Shown in pieces: positions 1-13,270 of a DNA stretch of 64,000 nucleotides. The translations under genes were made by a program, and so were the position numbers. The notes below the pieces were generated by a model. It did no database searches. It was not told the origin of the DNA and worked only from the letters and a program-made list of their open reading frames with translations. The stretch comes from Gossypium raimondii (Eukaryota; Streptophyta; Magnoliopsida; Malvales; Malvaceae). The stretch lies in NCBI RefSeq assembly GCF_025698545.1, contig NC_068569.1:21700001-21764000 (forward strand), given 5' to 3'. Position 1 is the first letter of the stretch. Each line of letters opens with the position of its first letter.

Positions 1-2640
1 TATGAAAAATTTAAAAATAAATGAATTAAATAGATAAATTAAAGTTTGGATTTTTTATAAGACTATAAGAATATGATGTTTGAAGTATTGGGAAATTGTA
101 CTTAAATTAGCATGTTTTAAATTAAAAGGATGAAATTGAGAAATATTTAAACATTCAAAATTGAAGTGTTGAAATGTGGAAATCTAAAATTTTAATGTTT
201 TAATTATTAAGTATGGTCTTTTATTTTAAAACTTAGAAAGAAGACATTATGTGATAGGATTTGAGTTAATAGGGACCAAATTGTAAATATATAGAAACTT
301 TGAAATAAAAGGACTGTTTTGCAAAACTTTGCAAATTGGGATTTAAGATTGCACAGTAAAAAAGAACATCTAAATTTTGGGGACTTGATTGTAAAGCTAT
401 GTAAATTTGGGATTTCAAGGATTAAATCATAAAAATAAAAAATTAGGGACTATTTTGTAAAAATGTAAAATTTGGGGAATAGGAACTGTTTTCTCACTTC
501 TAAAACATTTAGTTATAAATTGGGGTGTAATAAATTTATACTTGATTCAATGAAATATTTGATAATATTTATGTATGAAATTGAATATTTAAAATTTGAA
601 ATTGATAAGTTCGAATGGTTATGGTTTGTATGTGATTTAGAATATTTGTTTAAAGCTATGAAATAAGCTCGGATGGTGGATATACGTATAAATTTTAATA
701 TAAAATAAGAAATTGAATTTTAAAGGTTGAAATTGAGTCCAATAATAATAAATGAAGTGTTTGAATGTTATGAAAAGTTTTGAAAATTTTTTTATGTGAT
801 GTCTTTTACTTGAATTTGTTATCAAATCGAGTAAGGAGTGTTAAAGGTGGGTCATAGTTTAGCTAATTTTGGACTTAAAACTTGTTGGGTGGGCATTTTT
901 GGAGATTTGATTATGTGTGTAAAAACATCCAAAGGTAAGTACCTTGGATACTTATATTTCTCTGAGTTAATTCTGTGGTTAAATATGTGAACTTCGTAGC
1001 TTAAAAAATATGAAATATGTGATTAACGAGTTATAGTAAAAATGACAAGCTTTGAAGTGTTATAAATGAAAAAAAAATGTGATATGAAAACTTTGGGTTG
1101 CTTTGAACATATTAGGGTGTCTGTGAACATGTATGAATCATGATATTAATATGGAAAAGAATGTTAATATAATCAGTAAGGCCAAGTATGTAATAAATTA
1201 TTATTTCCTAATAGAATTGATATATGATAAAATCATGCAAATAGCTAAATGAAGTTAAAGAATAAATGAAAGTATGATTCTCCACTAAATTGGAAATGAA
1301 TATGTATATGAAACATAATGAAGATGATAAGATGTGATGAAACTCCTTGTTGAATCATATATTTTAAACACAATAAATTGATAATATTTGTTATTATATT
1401 AATATATAGAAACATAAATGTGAGATATGTTGAATACAAGAATCCAAATCTAGTGTTTTCACATAAGTTTAATATGGTGCATGTTTTAATATCTGATAAA
1501 ACATGTAGAAGATGTACTCAATTTCCATTTAATCATAGTAATGAAGTGTGCGCATATAAGAGCTTGGGAGATGTAGTTGCTACCTAGCTTCGGTTTTCAG
1601 CAAATAAGGTTTGTGTCATATGCCAATGATGATAGCATGCAATTCTTTTATGATGTAAATAATCAAGTACTAGAACTTTAAATGATAAAGTGCATTTCTA
1701 AGTGTATATATATTATCGGAAAAGTTACAAACTTCTCTACCTCTTCTTCAGGGTTACACAAGTAGATGATAATGATTATTGTAAAGTGTTAGGCCATGAA
1801 ATATCTCCACATTTACGGCTTTAACGAGATTTAATCATAAGTTAAACATGTCAACACAAACACTTTGACTATTTCAAACTAGTCTATTCTAATTATTGTT
1901 TGAACATAAAATGGAACAAGTAGTACAAACAGTATTTTATTACAAGGAAACTTGAACTAATTAAACATGGGCTTCAAAAACTTATAAACATGATCCTTTA
2001 ATGTCAATAATATCAACCTTAAAGTACTTTGATCGAAACATAAGTTCAAACAATTTATGAGATGTCATATTCTTCTAAGGGAACAATCAAAGAATAGCTT
2101 ACAATTTTGACTTTATTGTTTTGTTTTCATATTGAAAGTTGGTATTTTATAAATTACAGATGTCGTCTTGGTTTAAAAGTTATATTAATTATGGCTTTAA
2201 TTACGGATAATTTTATGCAATTTACATATCGAAATTATGTCTTTTACTGAAAATTCCTTAGTTATGCTGAAAATTAAAATATTATGTTTTGACTATTATC
2301 ATCTAAACTATGACATATCGATTATTGCCTTTTTCCTTAAAATTTACTTTTTTTAATTAAGACTATATTGATAGAAGGCATAGAGTTGATTAAATTTATT
2401 GAACATTTTAGAATTAGAACCAATTTAATAGAATTTATAAAAATTGTAGGGCTCAATTTATTATTATGCCAATAGAAAAGATCATGTCAACATTTCATTT
2501 ATTATTTAATGGAGAAGCAATCAAAATATCATATCTGATAGTGTTAATGACTAGATTAAAATTTTTGGAGTTGAATTCCTAAAATAGAAATACGCTAGTA
2601 GTTGGATGACTATTGGTAGAATTTAACCAAAATTAATAAA
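1..2640. other. Unassigned AT-rich intergenic sequence
   Basis: No credible coding region was found. The block at about 280-480 repeats phrases of the 'rest of the sequence, ggactaaatt/ttgtaaa' kind that are common in decayed plant LTRs, and the stretch near 1550-1600 resembles LTR leader debris, but no LTR ends or target duplications could be placed. The short open frames here are random in composition. Confidence 0.5.
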
Positions 2641-2644
2641 AAAT

Positions 2645-3235
2645 TCTTTTTCTAGATAAGTTAATAATAATTCTAAAATTTAAATTCAATTCATGTTTTA
2701 TTATATATTGCCGATAATGCATGAATGGTTTTATAAAGAGATATGAATATGTTAGATATCTGCGACTCGATTGGTGAATGCGAAATAGTATCTCTCTCCA
2801 AAAAAGTATGTTTTTTTTTACCACTACACAAAGAAAATATTTTGTTGCGAATGAACAAGATATTGAAGAATTGTTCATACGTAAAATCATAATTATTGAT
2901 ACATGCCTTTTCCATATTAAAAGGGAATCTTTGTTACAATAGAAGCAGAAGTGATGTGGATTATTCAAGAATCGAAGTCGATTTGCTTTATAAAAAGAAG
3001 ATTTCAATGAACTTCTATAAAATGGTTTCACAGGATTCAGTCAATTGTCTTGATCGTGAGATATCATTGAGAAATAGGAATCCATGTTATTAAAAGATTT
3101 CTTGCGATTATTTCTAGTATGGAATGAGTCAATCATCCACTTTGGTATCTTATTGACCAAAAATGGTGATATTGTTGCTCCATTGATAAAAAATTTCGAT
3201 TTTTGAGAAACCAATGTTAAATGCATATTTAAGAA
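2645..3235 (-). pseudogene. Plastid-derived ycf2 fragment (NUPT), broken
   Basis: Read on the minus strand, three frames successively give pieces of the plastid Ycf2 protein. About 3226-3041 gives a segment starting [20 protein letters not shown] and containing [16 protein letters not shown]. About 3031-2930 gives [20 protein letters not shown]. About 2915-2720 gives [20 protein letters not shown] followed by an [11 protein letters not shown] phrase. The order and direction match one region of ycf2, so this is a single transferred piece, now broken by at least two frameshifts and internal losses near its 3' end (the stretch after SNIFI is shortened). It has no plausible nuclear expression signals. 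Ycf2 is a large plastid membrane-complex protein; the fragment is non-functional. It could have come by way of mitochondrial DNA, which also carries plastid pieces. Confidence 0.85.
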
Positions 3236-4022
3236 TGAAAATAGTTTTTTTTTTTCTTCACAAAACTGTTTTTAACAGTTCCTAACATAACTATTTCAAA
3301 ATTTGAATGTTATCAATGTGGTAGTGAAATTATATCAAGTTATTTGAAAGCTTTAGAGGAGTTTATATATTGTTATTGGAAGAAATCATTTTTGTTATAT
3401 ATTTAGTGAATAGTGTTCCACAGAATTTTAAAGAAAAGTTTTAAAAGATATTTACCATAATAAATATTATATTAAGACTATGAATGTAAGTTGTGTTGAA
3501 TATATGCATATTCCATCACGTAATAAATTGGTATTAAAATGCTCACCTATTCATCTCCAATGTATCATTAAATCATATACAATAGTAAACCAAATGTTTA
3601 CTAATTTGAATGTATCAATTTCTTGACATTCCCAAGCGAAAAATATTGAAAATTCACATTAACATTCATGAATGATCTAGAAGGTTCTTTAATTTAAGGA
3701 ATTCTCATTTTGTTTGTTCGGAAAAAATATTAGATTATTAGAAATTTACTAGGTAATGTAGGGGTTAAAATTAAATTGTAATTTCTACGATTAAAAAAAT
3801 ACAATTCCACCATTTTAATAACCTATATCTTTATAATTTTAAAGGATTAAATCAATTTTTTTTTATCATTTTTAGGGAGTGAAGTGCAATTTTATCTTTA
3901 CTAATTTAAAATTTTAAAGGGCCTAAATGGAAAACTTTTCATTTTAGGGGGGCAGGACCAGGCTAAATGTCTTGCATTTATGAATTTGATATGAGTCTAT
4001 TTCATCCGTCATGTGAAACATT
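3236..4022. other. Unassigned intergenic sequence with dispersed-repeat traces
   Basis: No gene seen. The part at about 3745-3975 (runs of 'aaattgtaatttctac' and 'ttttaggggggcaggacc') looks like dispersed non-coding repeat sequence of retroelement origin, but no ends were found. Confidence 0.4.
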
Positions 4023-5148
4023 CAAATATTACTTGATTTTGATAAATGGATCACAACCAATCATTTGTGAGATTGCTTGCTTAAGTAATTATTAAATTAA
4101 GAGTTAAACCAAATAATTAAAGTAAATGATATGTATTATATATAAAACATAAAAACTAGATTACTGTTTCATTAAACGTAGAAAAATAACAGTGGAATAT
4201 AAAATAATAGTTGGTGAGATGGGAAGACCACGTCGGATGCCCATTTGTCCTTATCTTTCCTATCCTTTCACAAACAAAACCAATGACGGCTATTCCATAT
4301 ATCATTCGTGAATCACCATATATTCTTTAATTGGGATAAATTGATTTATCATTCAAATACTTATATATTTTTATTTAATCATACATATTTTAAAAAATAA
4401 ATATCTTAATTTATTTTTATACTTGATTTAATTATTAGTTTTGTAATAAAATCATTTTGTGAAAATTGAATTAAATTAATATTTTATATATAAAATTACA
4501 CAAAATTAAAATTTATATATAAAATTACATTGAAAGTCAAAATCTATATCTAACTTTGAGATTTATTTCTATTTAATTCAATAAAGTTTTTTAGATTAAA
4601 AACAATTTAAACTTCTTTTCTAATTACACACCTGCTAAAAAATTGGTGAGCAAGATAACATTACACAAAGAAGGATGAGAGGAATTTTATTACTAGAAAA
4701 GTGAAAACTCCTCTGCCCTTTTAGTGCTCATGTTGTGTCTACCTAATCATTTTCCAACACGTGAGTAATATATTTTGAATTTAACTCAAACTTGAGATTA
4801 AATTTTAGTAGTATTCGGTTTGCAATTAAAATTAAAAATAAAGGAATCAGTGCATGAGAATGTGGGTTTAAGTGCGCTGAAACGCATTATCCTCATAATA
4901 TTTGATATTTTTATAGACAAGAAGAACAAATCAAAGGCAGATCGGATAAAATCTACGCTTTCCCTTCTTTCATTGTTTTTGCTTGATTTGCTATCATTGA
5001 AGCTGTGTTTTTATAGACTATTGTAGAGATTAATTTATCTGAAATTGGTGGACATAAAGGGACAGGAATTTTATTCTTATTAAAAATGTAAACCTAGAAA
5101 CTACTTGTATGTATATGTGTATGTGCTAATTCTATGCTTGTAGTAGTT

Positions 5149-7569
5149 CTAGGTTCCAGGACAACGAGGCATGGTAGATGGCGGTGGGCGGATGCTTGTT
5201 TCCTCGGTTCTACCGTTCCTCACGATGAGGACAGTGTCCATTCCCCAGCTACTATGCCTATCCAAATGGCAATGCATAAACCATACTCCTGAAAAGATTA
5301 TAATTATTAGTTAAAACTTTGGTCGTAAGAACGATGAGCTGCTTTTTATTTAAAAAAATTTCTAATTGAAAAACTTACCGGGATTGGTAGCAAAAAATCT
5401 GATGGCAACCCATCTTCTACCAGGAACATGGACAGTGTTAATGAGTGGTGGATCAACCAGATTATAAGTGCTTGGGTCTGTCTCATTGTTGAAATTTCCG
5501 AAACCTGTTCCCACCCAATAGAAGCTGAAACCGTGCAAATGGATTGGGTGACTTCCACCAGCCCCCATCTGGGTTGCTTGCAGCACCATCTCAACTCCTT
5601 CCCCATAATTTACCACTATAACCCTCGTCCCTTCCGCAACAGGGGTATTGAAATTGGTCAAGTCTCCAGTGAAATTATAGAATACTGGGGGATTCAATGG
5701 AAAATCTTCGGTGAAAACACCACTCATGTTCCTGCAATTTTACCAAAACTTTAACAATTAGGCAGCTACAGTAGTGAAATCATGATTTAAGAATTGTTAT
5801 AACCATGGATATATATAGTATACCTGTTGTAGTATGCTTGGAGAATGTCAATACGTGGGGAAACAAAGCTCACATTGTTCAAACTTGCAACAAGTCTGGT
5901 GCCTAGAACACAGGTGTTGCAAGGCAAGTTGTTTACCGCGATTGCAATGAATGCTCGTGTTTTAATATCCTTATCCGCCGGCACATTTATCCCCTGATTC
6001 TGGGAGACATTCGTGTTCCGAATTTGGTCAAGGAAGTTAATCATAGCATCTGTATCGGTCATTGCGGGCAACGTTATCAAGGAAGCATTCAGTCCACCCT
6101 CGCTGTTTGTATATTGAAAAATGCCAGTAGTGATGTTGTCAACAGGTGCAGCAGAGGAATCAGAGAAAGGCCTAATAGCCATGTAATATTGGCCAACGTT
6201 TCGATTGGCAGAGACCAAAACATCCATGGTTTGGCCAGGGCTTATCAATATATAGTCCCTCGTAAACCTTCGAACATAGGAGGCATCTTGTGCGACGACT
6301 GTGAGGGTGTGGTTCGCTATGGTGAAGAAAAAATGTTCGTTCATTGCAGCGTTAATTATGCGGAGAAGGTATATCTTCTCAGAATCAACTAGCATACGGA
6401 ATATTGTATCTGCAACAACCAACTATAGGCTCTTAGTATAAGGGATCCAAAGGCCGAGAAACTCAATCCGGTTTCGGTAATGCTAGAACATACCATTGGG
6501 GCATCCATATGTGTCTCCTACGTGTCCATTGATAGCATAAGCATTTGGTTGGCGAGGAGAGACACCGGCGGCAAGTGCGTCATCAATAATTTGCTTGTAG
6601 TCCCCATCGTACCATGATTCTGTAAATGCATTAAAAAAATCAAATTAAGATGCGTATAATTATACACAAGTAACACAACCGAAGAATCAAAATATATGCT
6701 TACCAAGTATGATAGTTTGATCGGCGTCTGGCGTGGGGAACGGGTAAGTTTCATTCTCGGCAGGCAAAATGATGAAGGCTCCGTGGACGGAACCACGAGT
6801 CCAGTCACTGTGTGCGTGCCACCACAGGGTTCCTATTTCATCCGATAATACGATTTCATAGGTGAAGTTAGTCCCTGGTTGGATGGGGCACTGCGTTATG
6901 AACTCGGGACCATCGGACCATGGATTCCTCGGTTGTTTCACACCGTGCCTGCAACATGTTTAATTTGATTTAATCACTTCTGATTTCAATTCTTTGGGAA
7001 ATTACGACTGTAAGAATGAAAGAAAGGTTATAGTTACCAGTGAATGGTGAAGCCGTAGTTTCCTTGATTGTGGACATTAACGAAGACAGTATCACATCTG
7101 TGAACCCGAATCTGTGGCCCTGGATAGCTGTCGTTTACGACCAGCAATGTGGTTGTGTTGCACAGCTTCGTAAAGTTTGACTCTAGCACCTGCAGTCAAA
7201 TCTCAACACTAATATTAAACTGTAAAGGAAAAAAAGCCACTGCCATGATTAGTCTTCAATCTCAGGCGCTTAGCCATGTTTTAAGGAGACATTTCTACCA
7301 TTACTCGGTAATAGTTAAAGCAAGGATGTTGTATCAGACCTGAACGTTTTGGGTTTAAAACAGAGAAGGGAAACGTAATTTATGATCAGGTGAGTAAATT
7401 ACGTAGGTTGAATATGAGGTTTAAGATTATCCATAGGAAACAACTATGACATGAAAGAAAGGGTACTCACAAAGAATTCATAGTGATGTACATCTGCACA
7501 GGAAAGGAGCAAAGTTCTTAGAAATAAAACCCCTGCAAACCATGTCACTAAACCTTGCTGTAAACCCAT
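5149..7569 (-). CDS. Laccase, LAC14/LAC15-like (Lac-A), 7 exons
   Basis: Secreted multicopper oxidase (p-diphenol:O2 oxidoreductase) that would oxidise phenolics or monolignols in the apoplast. Exons in transcript order: 7569-7471, 7189-7038, 6948-6704, 6619-6494, 6409-5824, 5731-5379, 5288-5149. These give 1701 nt, 566 aa, with GT-AG junctions and no internal stop. Residues 1 to about 25 are a hydrophobic signal peptide ([14 protein letters not shown] marks its end). Copper sites are complete: HWH at 83-85, HAH at 128-130, HPIHLH at 464-469, and HCH...H...M at 526-537 with Met as the axial residue, as in TT10/LAC15-type enzymes. Exon 4 lacks one codon relative to most laccases (L-E-S-W in place of L-G-E-W). 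Duplicate of Lac-B. The proximal TATA box is mutated (see the promoter entry). Confidence 0.93.
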
Positions 7570-7629
7570 TTCCCCCCCCTCTAATGTGTTGTCAGTTCGC
7601 CCCTGAATTTTCTCATCTTTGGGTCAGCC

Positions 7630-7636
7630 ATTTATG
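7630..7636 (-). promoter_or_regulatory. Degenerate TATA position of Lac-A
   Basis: On the minus strand Lac-B and Lac-C share CCTATAAATGG about 60-100 nt upstream of their start codons. Lac-A has CCCATAAATGG here, so TATAAAT has become CATAAAT. Its use as a promoter element is inferred only from position and conservation. Confidence 0.45.
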
Positions 7637-8345
7637 GGAAAGGCAGCAAGTGCTCCTTAGGTTTGTTTCTTTGAAAGTCAACGAAAATTGCATTTTCCAG
7701 TCAAAAGTTACACTTCAAACATGTTTCTAGTTTTTGTTTTTATTTCTTTTTCTCATGTCATGTTGGATTTTTTTTAATACATATTTTTAATTTTATGTCC
7801 AAGTTAGACCATGTAATATTAAGTTGATAATAGTTTGTTGATGTTAGTTAAAATGTTTAAAATTGTTGATGCAAATCCAAGGTTGGATGGCAGCTTCCTC
7901 ACTGCTCTGCTCGTTTAATAATATTTTACGTGTTGGATGTGTATGTGCACGCATTTTTTGACGGTGAAAATTTTATATGAGATTAAATTAAGCATATGAA
8001 ATTGTGAAATCAACGAGATGACTTTACAACAATTAAGGTCGGTCTTATTAAATTAAAAGTGGGTGTATCTATTATGGAAGTAAACCACTTAGTTTTAACT
8101 TCTTATATGAGTATTGTTATTTACGTGAAAAGATTTGAATTTAATTTTAAATAATTTAATTAACTATCTTTGAAAAAAACCTACTAAACATATTACCCAC
8201 AACTTTTTTCTTAATGGAAATCCAGGAAAAGGAAAAGATATTCTGAAATGTTGACAAAAAAAATCATCACAATTCACAACTTTATCAGCAAATTTTACTT
8301 TAAAAAAAACATTATCAACAAATTTTAACCTTTTATATTCATTCA

Positions 8346-8780
8346 CTAATTTTTTTCATTAATGAATTTATAAACGGTCGAAATTTAAAAGAATTATTTA
8401 ATTCCTTTTAAACTTTTTACATTCAATTGAGTCATGCACTAATAAAATCGACTGAATAGGCTCTTTAACTAACGTCGGTCGTTAGTATTTACTGACAATA
8501 CTAACATGGCTACTAACAAGCATCCCATAAAAAATATAAAAATTATTTGAAAATTATTTTTATTTTTAAATAAGTACATAATCAATCTAAACAAATGGTT
8601 GTCCATGTTTATTTAAATCTCAACTCTCATTTATCTAAATTCATTTTAAAATTATAAAAATCATTAAAATTGATTAAAAATTATAATATTATTAGAAATC
8701 AATTAAACCCATAAAATTTATTAAAAAACAATTTACTAAAACCATAAAAATAATTAAAAATAATTTATAAAAGTTGTTAG
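8346..8780. other. Unassigned AT-rich sequence
   Basis: Lies between the end of the duplicated block and the Copia element. Nothing recognised. Confidence 0.5.
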
Positions 8781-8956
8781 TGTTATAAAATAAAAAGAGA
8801 CGGAGAAAATAAAGATCAAAAAAAAAAATGAAAGCAATAAAGAATGTACTTTATTGATCAAATGGATGATTACAATGCTTCATCGGAGTCTCTATTTATA
8901 GGCATAAGAAGTATAAAAGAAGTAATGGACATTCACTTAATAAGATATTCATAACA
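8781..8956 (-). repeat. Copia 3' LTR (shortened)
   Basis: Begins TGTTATAAAA and ends ATTCATAACA. It shares 'gcaataaagaatgtacttta' and 'gagtctctatttataggcat' with the partner LTR at 13036-13270, and lost about 59 bp between 'aaagaagta' and 'atggacat'. Confidence 0.85.
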
Positions 8957-9191
8957 CTCCCCCTTGGATGTCCATTGGTAGATAATGTGCCTCGTTAAAA
9001 TCTTATTAGGAAAAATCCTATGGGATAAAAACCTAATGAAGGAAAAAGAGTACACAATCTTCTATTACAAGTTGCCTCATTAAAAACCTTTACCAGAAAA
9101 ACCCAATGGGACAAAACCTTGGTTAAAGGAAAAGAGTACAACTTGTTTTAGACTCCCCCTAATGGCAACATTACGTTACATCTTTGAGTTG

Positions 9192-9925
9192 TCACATTCC
9201 AATATTATGTGGTAGTCTTTCAAATCTTGAAGTTGGCAATGCCTTAGTAAAAAGGTATGCTAAATTATCACTAGAACAAATTTGTTGAACATTTATATCA
9301 CCTCTTTTCTCAAGATCATGAGTGAAGAATAATTTTGGCAAAATATGTTTCGTTTTATCACCTTTGATGTAACCACCTTTCAATTGAGCTATACATGTTG
9401 CATTATCTTCATATAAGATGGTTTGCATCTTTTCCTATAAAGGAAAATTATATATCTTCTGTATATCTTGGGTCAATAACCATAGCCAAACACACTCTCG
9501 ACTTGTCTCATATATTGCAATTATTTCTACATGATTTGAAGAAGTAGCAGTTAATGTTTGCTTTGTCGAACGCCATGATATGGTAGTACCTCCACATGTA
9601 AATAAATATCCTATTTGAGATTGACCTTTATGGGGATCTGATAAGTATCCAACATCAGCATAGCCAACTAATAGGGATTTTGAATCATTTGAATAAAATA
9701 ACCTCATATCAATAGTCCTTCTGAAATATCTAAATATTTAATTTCATTCCAATGTCTACATGTTGGAGAAGAACTAAATCTTCCTAACAAGTTTACAGCG
9801 AAAGCTATATCAGGTCTTGTGTTGTTTGTAAGATACATCATTGCCCCTATAGCACTTAGATATATTACTTCAGGACCAAGAAACTCTTCATCATTCTCGC
9901 AAGGAAAAAATTGATCTTTATTCAC
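9192..9925 (-). pseudogene. Copia reverse transcriptase C-end and RNase H remnant
   Basis: Minus-strand frames give a reverse-transcriptase tail (YLSAIGAMMYLTNNTRPDIA, then NLLGRFSSSPT, about 9925-9730). RNase H follows (VGYADVGYLSDPHKGQSQIG at about 9690-9620, GGTTISWRSTKQTLTATSS, then LYEDNATCIAQLKGGYIKGD and a YLFTKALP tail). The canonical phrases are YADAGYLSDPHK and ADLFTKALP. The frame is broken at about 9705 and 9430, so no functional enzyme is made. Confidence 0.85.
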
Positions 9926-10837
9926 ATGTAACGATCATACAACCATTGGAGTACTTAATTGGTTGCTTTATCCATGTAAAATTTCTATAATATCTTTTCT
10001 AAATAAGTTGATTAATGAACATGAATTTTATCTTTTAAATGCTCGATTTGTAAGCTAATATAAAACTTTGTTTTTCCAAGATCTTTTATTTCAATTTCTT
10101 TCTTTAAACAATTTATTGTATTTTGAAGCTCTTCAGAGTTCCAATAATATTTAGATCATCAACATAAACAACAATTATCACAAAATCTTATCCAAACCTT
10201 TTATAAAGACACATAGACAAATTGGATCATTTTGTATCATTCTTTTAACAAGTATTCACTAAAATGATTGTACCGCATACATCTAGATTGTTTTAATCTA
10301 TATAAACTTTTCTTTAATCTGATTGAACAATTTTTTCAAGAAACTCTATATCTTTCTGGGATTTTAAATCCTTCTGGGATTTTCATATAAATTTCACTAT
10401 CAAGTGTACCATATAAATAGGATGTAACAACATCCATTAGATGCATGTCAAGTTTTGCACGTACTGTGAGACTAATAATATATCTAAACGTGGTTACATC
10501 CACCACAGGAGAATATGTCTCTTCATAATCAATGCCGGGCCTTTGCGAAAATCCTTGTGCTACAAGTCGAGCTTTATATCTTACGACTTCATCAATTTCA
10601 TTTTATTTTCACACAAATACCCATTTATATCCTACCGGCTTTACACCTTTAGGGGTTTAGACTACAGGTCCAAAAAACTTCACGTTTAGAAAGTGAATTC
10701 AATTCTGCTTGAATTGCATCTTTTCATTTTGGCCAATCTTTTCTATTTTTTACATTTCTTAGTAGATTTAGGCTCAGGATCCTCATTTTCTTTTGTTATT
10801 TCAATAGCAACATTATAAGCAAAATTGTTGTCAACAG

Positions 10838-11077
10838 CTACATTTTGTTTTTGTTCCATGTTTTTCTCGTATTGACATAACTTATTGAGATTTCTTTATT
10901 TTCATCATTTCCATTTTCACTCTTAGGTACCTGAATCTCTTCTTGAGTTTTATAATTAGTCATGTCATGGGTCTCTTCAGGAACCCCCGCCTCCACTATA
11001 TGACCATCTTGAATGTTTGCTCCCCTTTTTTTATGATGATTTTTATCTTTGGAACTGATTGGTCTTCCACGCTTCAT
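10838..11077 (-). pseudogene. Copia pol linker remnant
   Basis: A minus-strand frame begins with KRGRPISSKDKN, the 'KRGRP.GSKDKNPRK' type linker found between integrase and reverse transcriptase in plant Copia polyproteins. It is acidic and low-complexity after that. Its place in the element agrees with that reading. Confidence 0.6.
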
Positions 11078-11524
11078 GCATGGATTACTTTCTTTTGCAT
11101 TAACAATTTTCCCTATTAGGACATCAATTCGTATTGGAGCATTTTCAGTTAGTATGTGAGATTTAATGAATCTGACGATTGATTTGTAAAATGAATTATC
11201 TGTTGAACTTCTGGTTCACATTGCTCTGTACAAGGATCTTAGACATTGATAATTCATTTCAAGTACTTTATTAATCCAACTTTTTATCCTCTTCCCTTAA
11301 TATTGAGAAAACTGACAACTCATGTCATAACTAGATATCAAATTAATAGCTCAAAAATATTATAAGGAGACTCATATAAATATACATTCTCAATCTCTTA
11401 TTATGACCCATCTTCGTGCTTTGTGGTGGAGCAGTTGGGACATATACCGCACATCCAAAAATTGTAAGATGGGAAATATTTGGCTCTTGACAAAAAATCA
11501 ATTGTAATGGGGAGTATTTATAAT

Positions 11525-11857
11525 TTATTGGCTTGATGCGTACAACATGTAAATCAATACAATCTCATGATAAAATATAAAATGTTTTGCTCTCATAAGT
11601 AATGATTTAGCTATTAGTTGGAGGCATTTCATAAACAATTTAGCTAAATCATTTTGTGTGTGAACATGAGCTACAGGATGTTTAACTTTTATCCCAATTA
11701 ACATGCAATAATCATTAAAAACTTGGGATGTAAACTCACCAACGTTAGCAAGATGAATTGTTTTAATTGCATAATTTGAAATTAATCTTTTAAACAAGAA
11801 ATCTTGCAAACAACAGGTTGCAAGTTGATAACGCATGTGATTATTTTGTAGATGCAT
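11525..11857 (-). pseudogene. Copia integrase core remnant
   Basis: The minus-strand frame contains IHLANVGEFTSQVFNDYCML and VKHPVAHVHTQNDLAKLFMK, matching the integrase core phrases 'R.DN.GEFTSQ.FNDYC' and 'VAHVHTQNGLAES'. The catalytic Asp of DN is replaced (LAN), and the flanking sequence holds stops. Confidence 0.8.
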
Positions 11858-13035
11858 CTATCAAAATCATATAATATCAAAATCATCCACATGGTGGATG
11901 AGTGGACCCATATTCATTTCAGAAATGCAAGACATTAAATCTCACCTATAACAAGTGAGTTTTTAAGAATCAATTTTCATTGAGAATAAGCAACAAATAA
12001 GAATTCTTTAAATTAAAGAATCTTCTGGTTTTTTAATGAATGTCCAAATGAATTATCAATTAATTTTAGCATCATATATGATTCATGATGGTCTAACTGG
12101 TCACGCCAAGTAGTAAATGTTTTTGTATCGAGAAACTTCGGTTTACTTTAACATGTGTTTCAATTGTACTAAATTGTAACAAATTGATAATTTTATTATC
12201 ATTTCTTTTAATTTGTATCCACATATAAGTACTATTGTGACATTTACTACTAAAATGTCCAAATCAATGTGAAGTCTATAATGTCACTAAGTCAATAAAT
12301 ATAATTTTCTAATAATTATATGCAAAATTCGCCTGTGAATAGCAAATTTTGTGGTTTTAGATATTAATATATTAGCTCTTCGGAGCTTTCAACTTACTTT
12401 GTACTACCAAATATTTGAATAATATTTGTTTGTTTCAATACCAAATAAGATAAATATTTCTATTTATAATGATAAAATTCATTACTACATTCTCATATCA
12501 TTCCTCAAAGAATATTAACAAAAACAAAATATTTGGCCATAAGCCACATGTGTGGCTAATAATATTTCATATCACATTGATAACATAAGTTATCTTTACC
12601 CTTTGAAGAGTTATCATGAGAACTCTTATTGTTCTCTTATTTATTATTATGTTCCCACTTTTAGTGGTCTATGAGTATATCTTTTATTTTCTTTATGTGT
12701 ATATTCACTTTGGGGAATGCAACAAATCTGGTAGGACGGACTTCTAAACGCCTCTATTGATTTTTTATTTCATAATCACCATCGTAAACATACGTGAATT
12801 TTAAATAAAAATCTATTCATTCATGTTTTCATGATTATTCTCCAATTATAGTAAATATGATATAATAAATAAAACATAGTAAAATATACCTGAAGATCTT
12901 TAACATCATCTTCATCACCTTGACTATTATCACGGGCATCAATTCTGAGATTGAATCTTTCAACATCCTGAAGATTGATTTGTGGGACGACTTCAAAAGA
13001 TTTTGAAAAAATAGAGAATCATCGTGCTAATAACA

Positions 13036-13270
13036 TGTTATGAAATAAAGAGAGGCGGAGAGAATAAAAAACAAAGAAAATATGAAAGCAATAAAGAATG
13101 TACTTTATTGCTCAAAGGGATGATTACAATGCTTCATCAGAGTCTCTATTTATAGGCATAAGAAGTATAAAAGAAGTAGAGATCTAATTCTAATAACTAT
13201 TAAAATTTAAAGTACATCAAAACTTTATCTTGATCATGATGGACATCCACTTAATAAAATATTCATAACA
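13036..13270 (-). repeat. Copia 5' LTR
   Basis: Full-length partner of 8781-8956. It begins TGTTATGAAA and ends ATTCATAACA, followed by ATTAG (target duplication). Confidence 0.85.

Larger units (their letters stand above)
4023..8345. repeat. Segmental duplication, copy A (carries Lac-A)
   Basis: This block matches 22027-26265 in the same orientation, from 'acttgattttgataaatgga' on the left to 'caacaaattttaacctttta' on the right. It contains the whole Lac-A gene, about 1.1 kb of 3' flank and about 0.75 kb of 5' flank. The copies differ by small indels, mostly in the introns and the 5' flank. The stretch 4801-5177 is base-for-base identical to 22808-23184. Confidence 0.9.
8781..13270 (-). mobile_element. 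Degenerate Copia retrotransposon, minus orientation
   Basis: Two related LTRs flank the element: 8781-8956 (3' LTR) and 13036-13270 (5' LTR). Both begin TGTTAT and end ATAACA. The left LTR lacks about 59 bp present in the right one. Next to the 3' LTR is a polypurine tract (AAGGGGGAG on the minus strand, 8956-8965). Next to the 5' LTR the minus strand reads TGTTATTAGCACGATG, a decayed tRNA-Met-type primer site. Flanks are GTTAG and ATTAG, a 5-bp target duplication with one change. Internal pol order is integrase, reverse transcriptase, RNase H, as in Copia. Many stops make it non-autonomous. Confidence 0.9.

Noticed and set aside
4820..5026. 68-codon open frame just 3' of Lac-A, identical in the Lac-B copy (22827-23033)
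   Set aside because: Its identity is explained by the identical DNA of the duplicated flank. No domain, and it lies in the 3' flank of a gene on the other strand.
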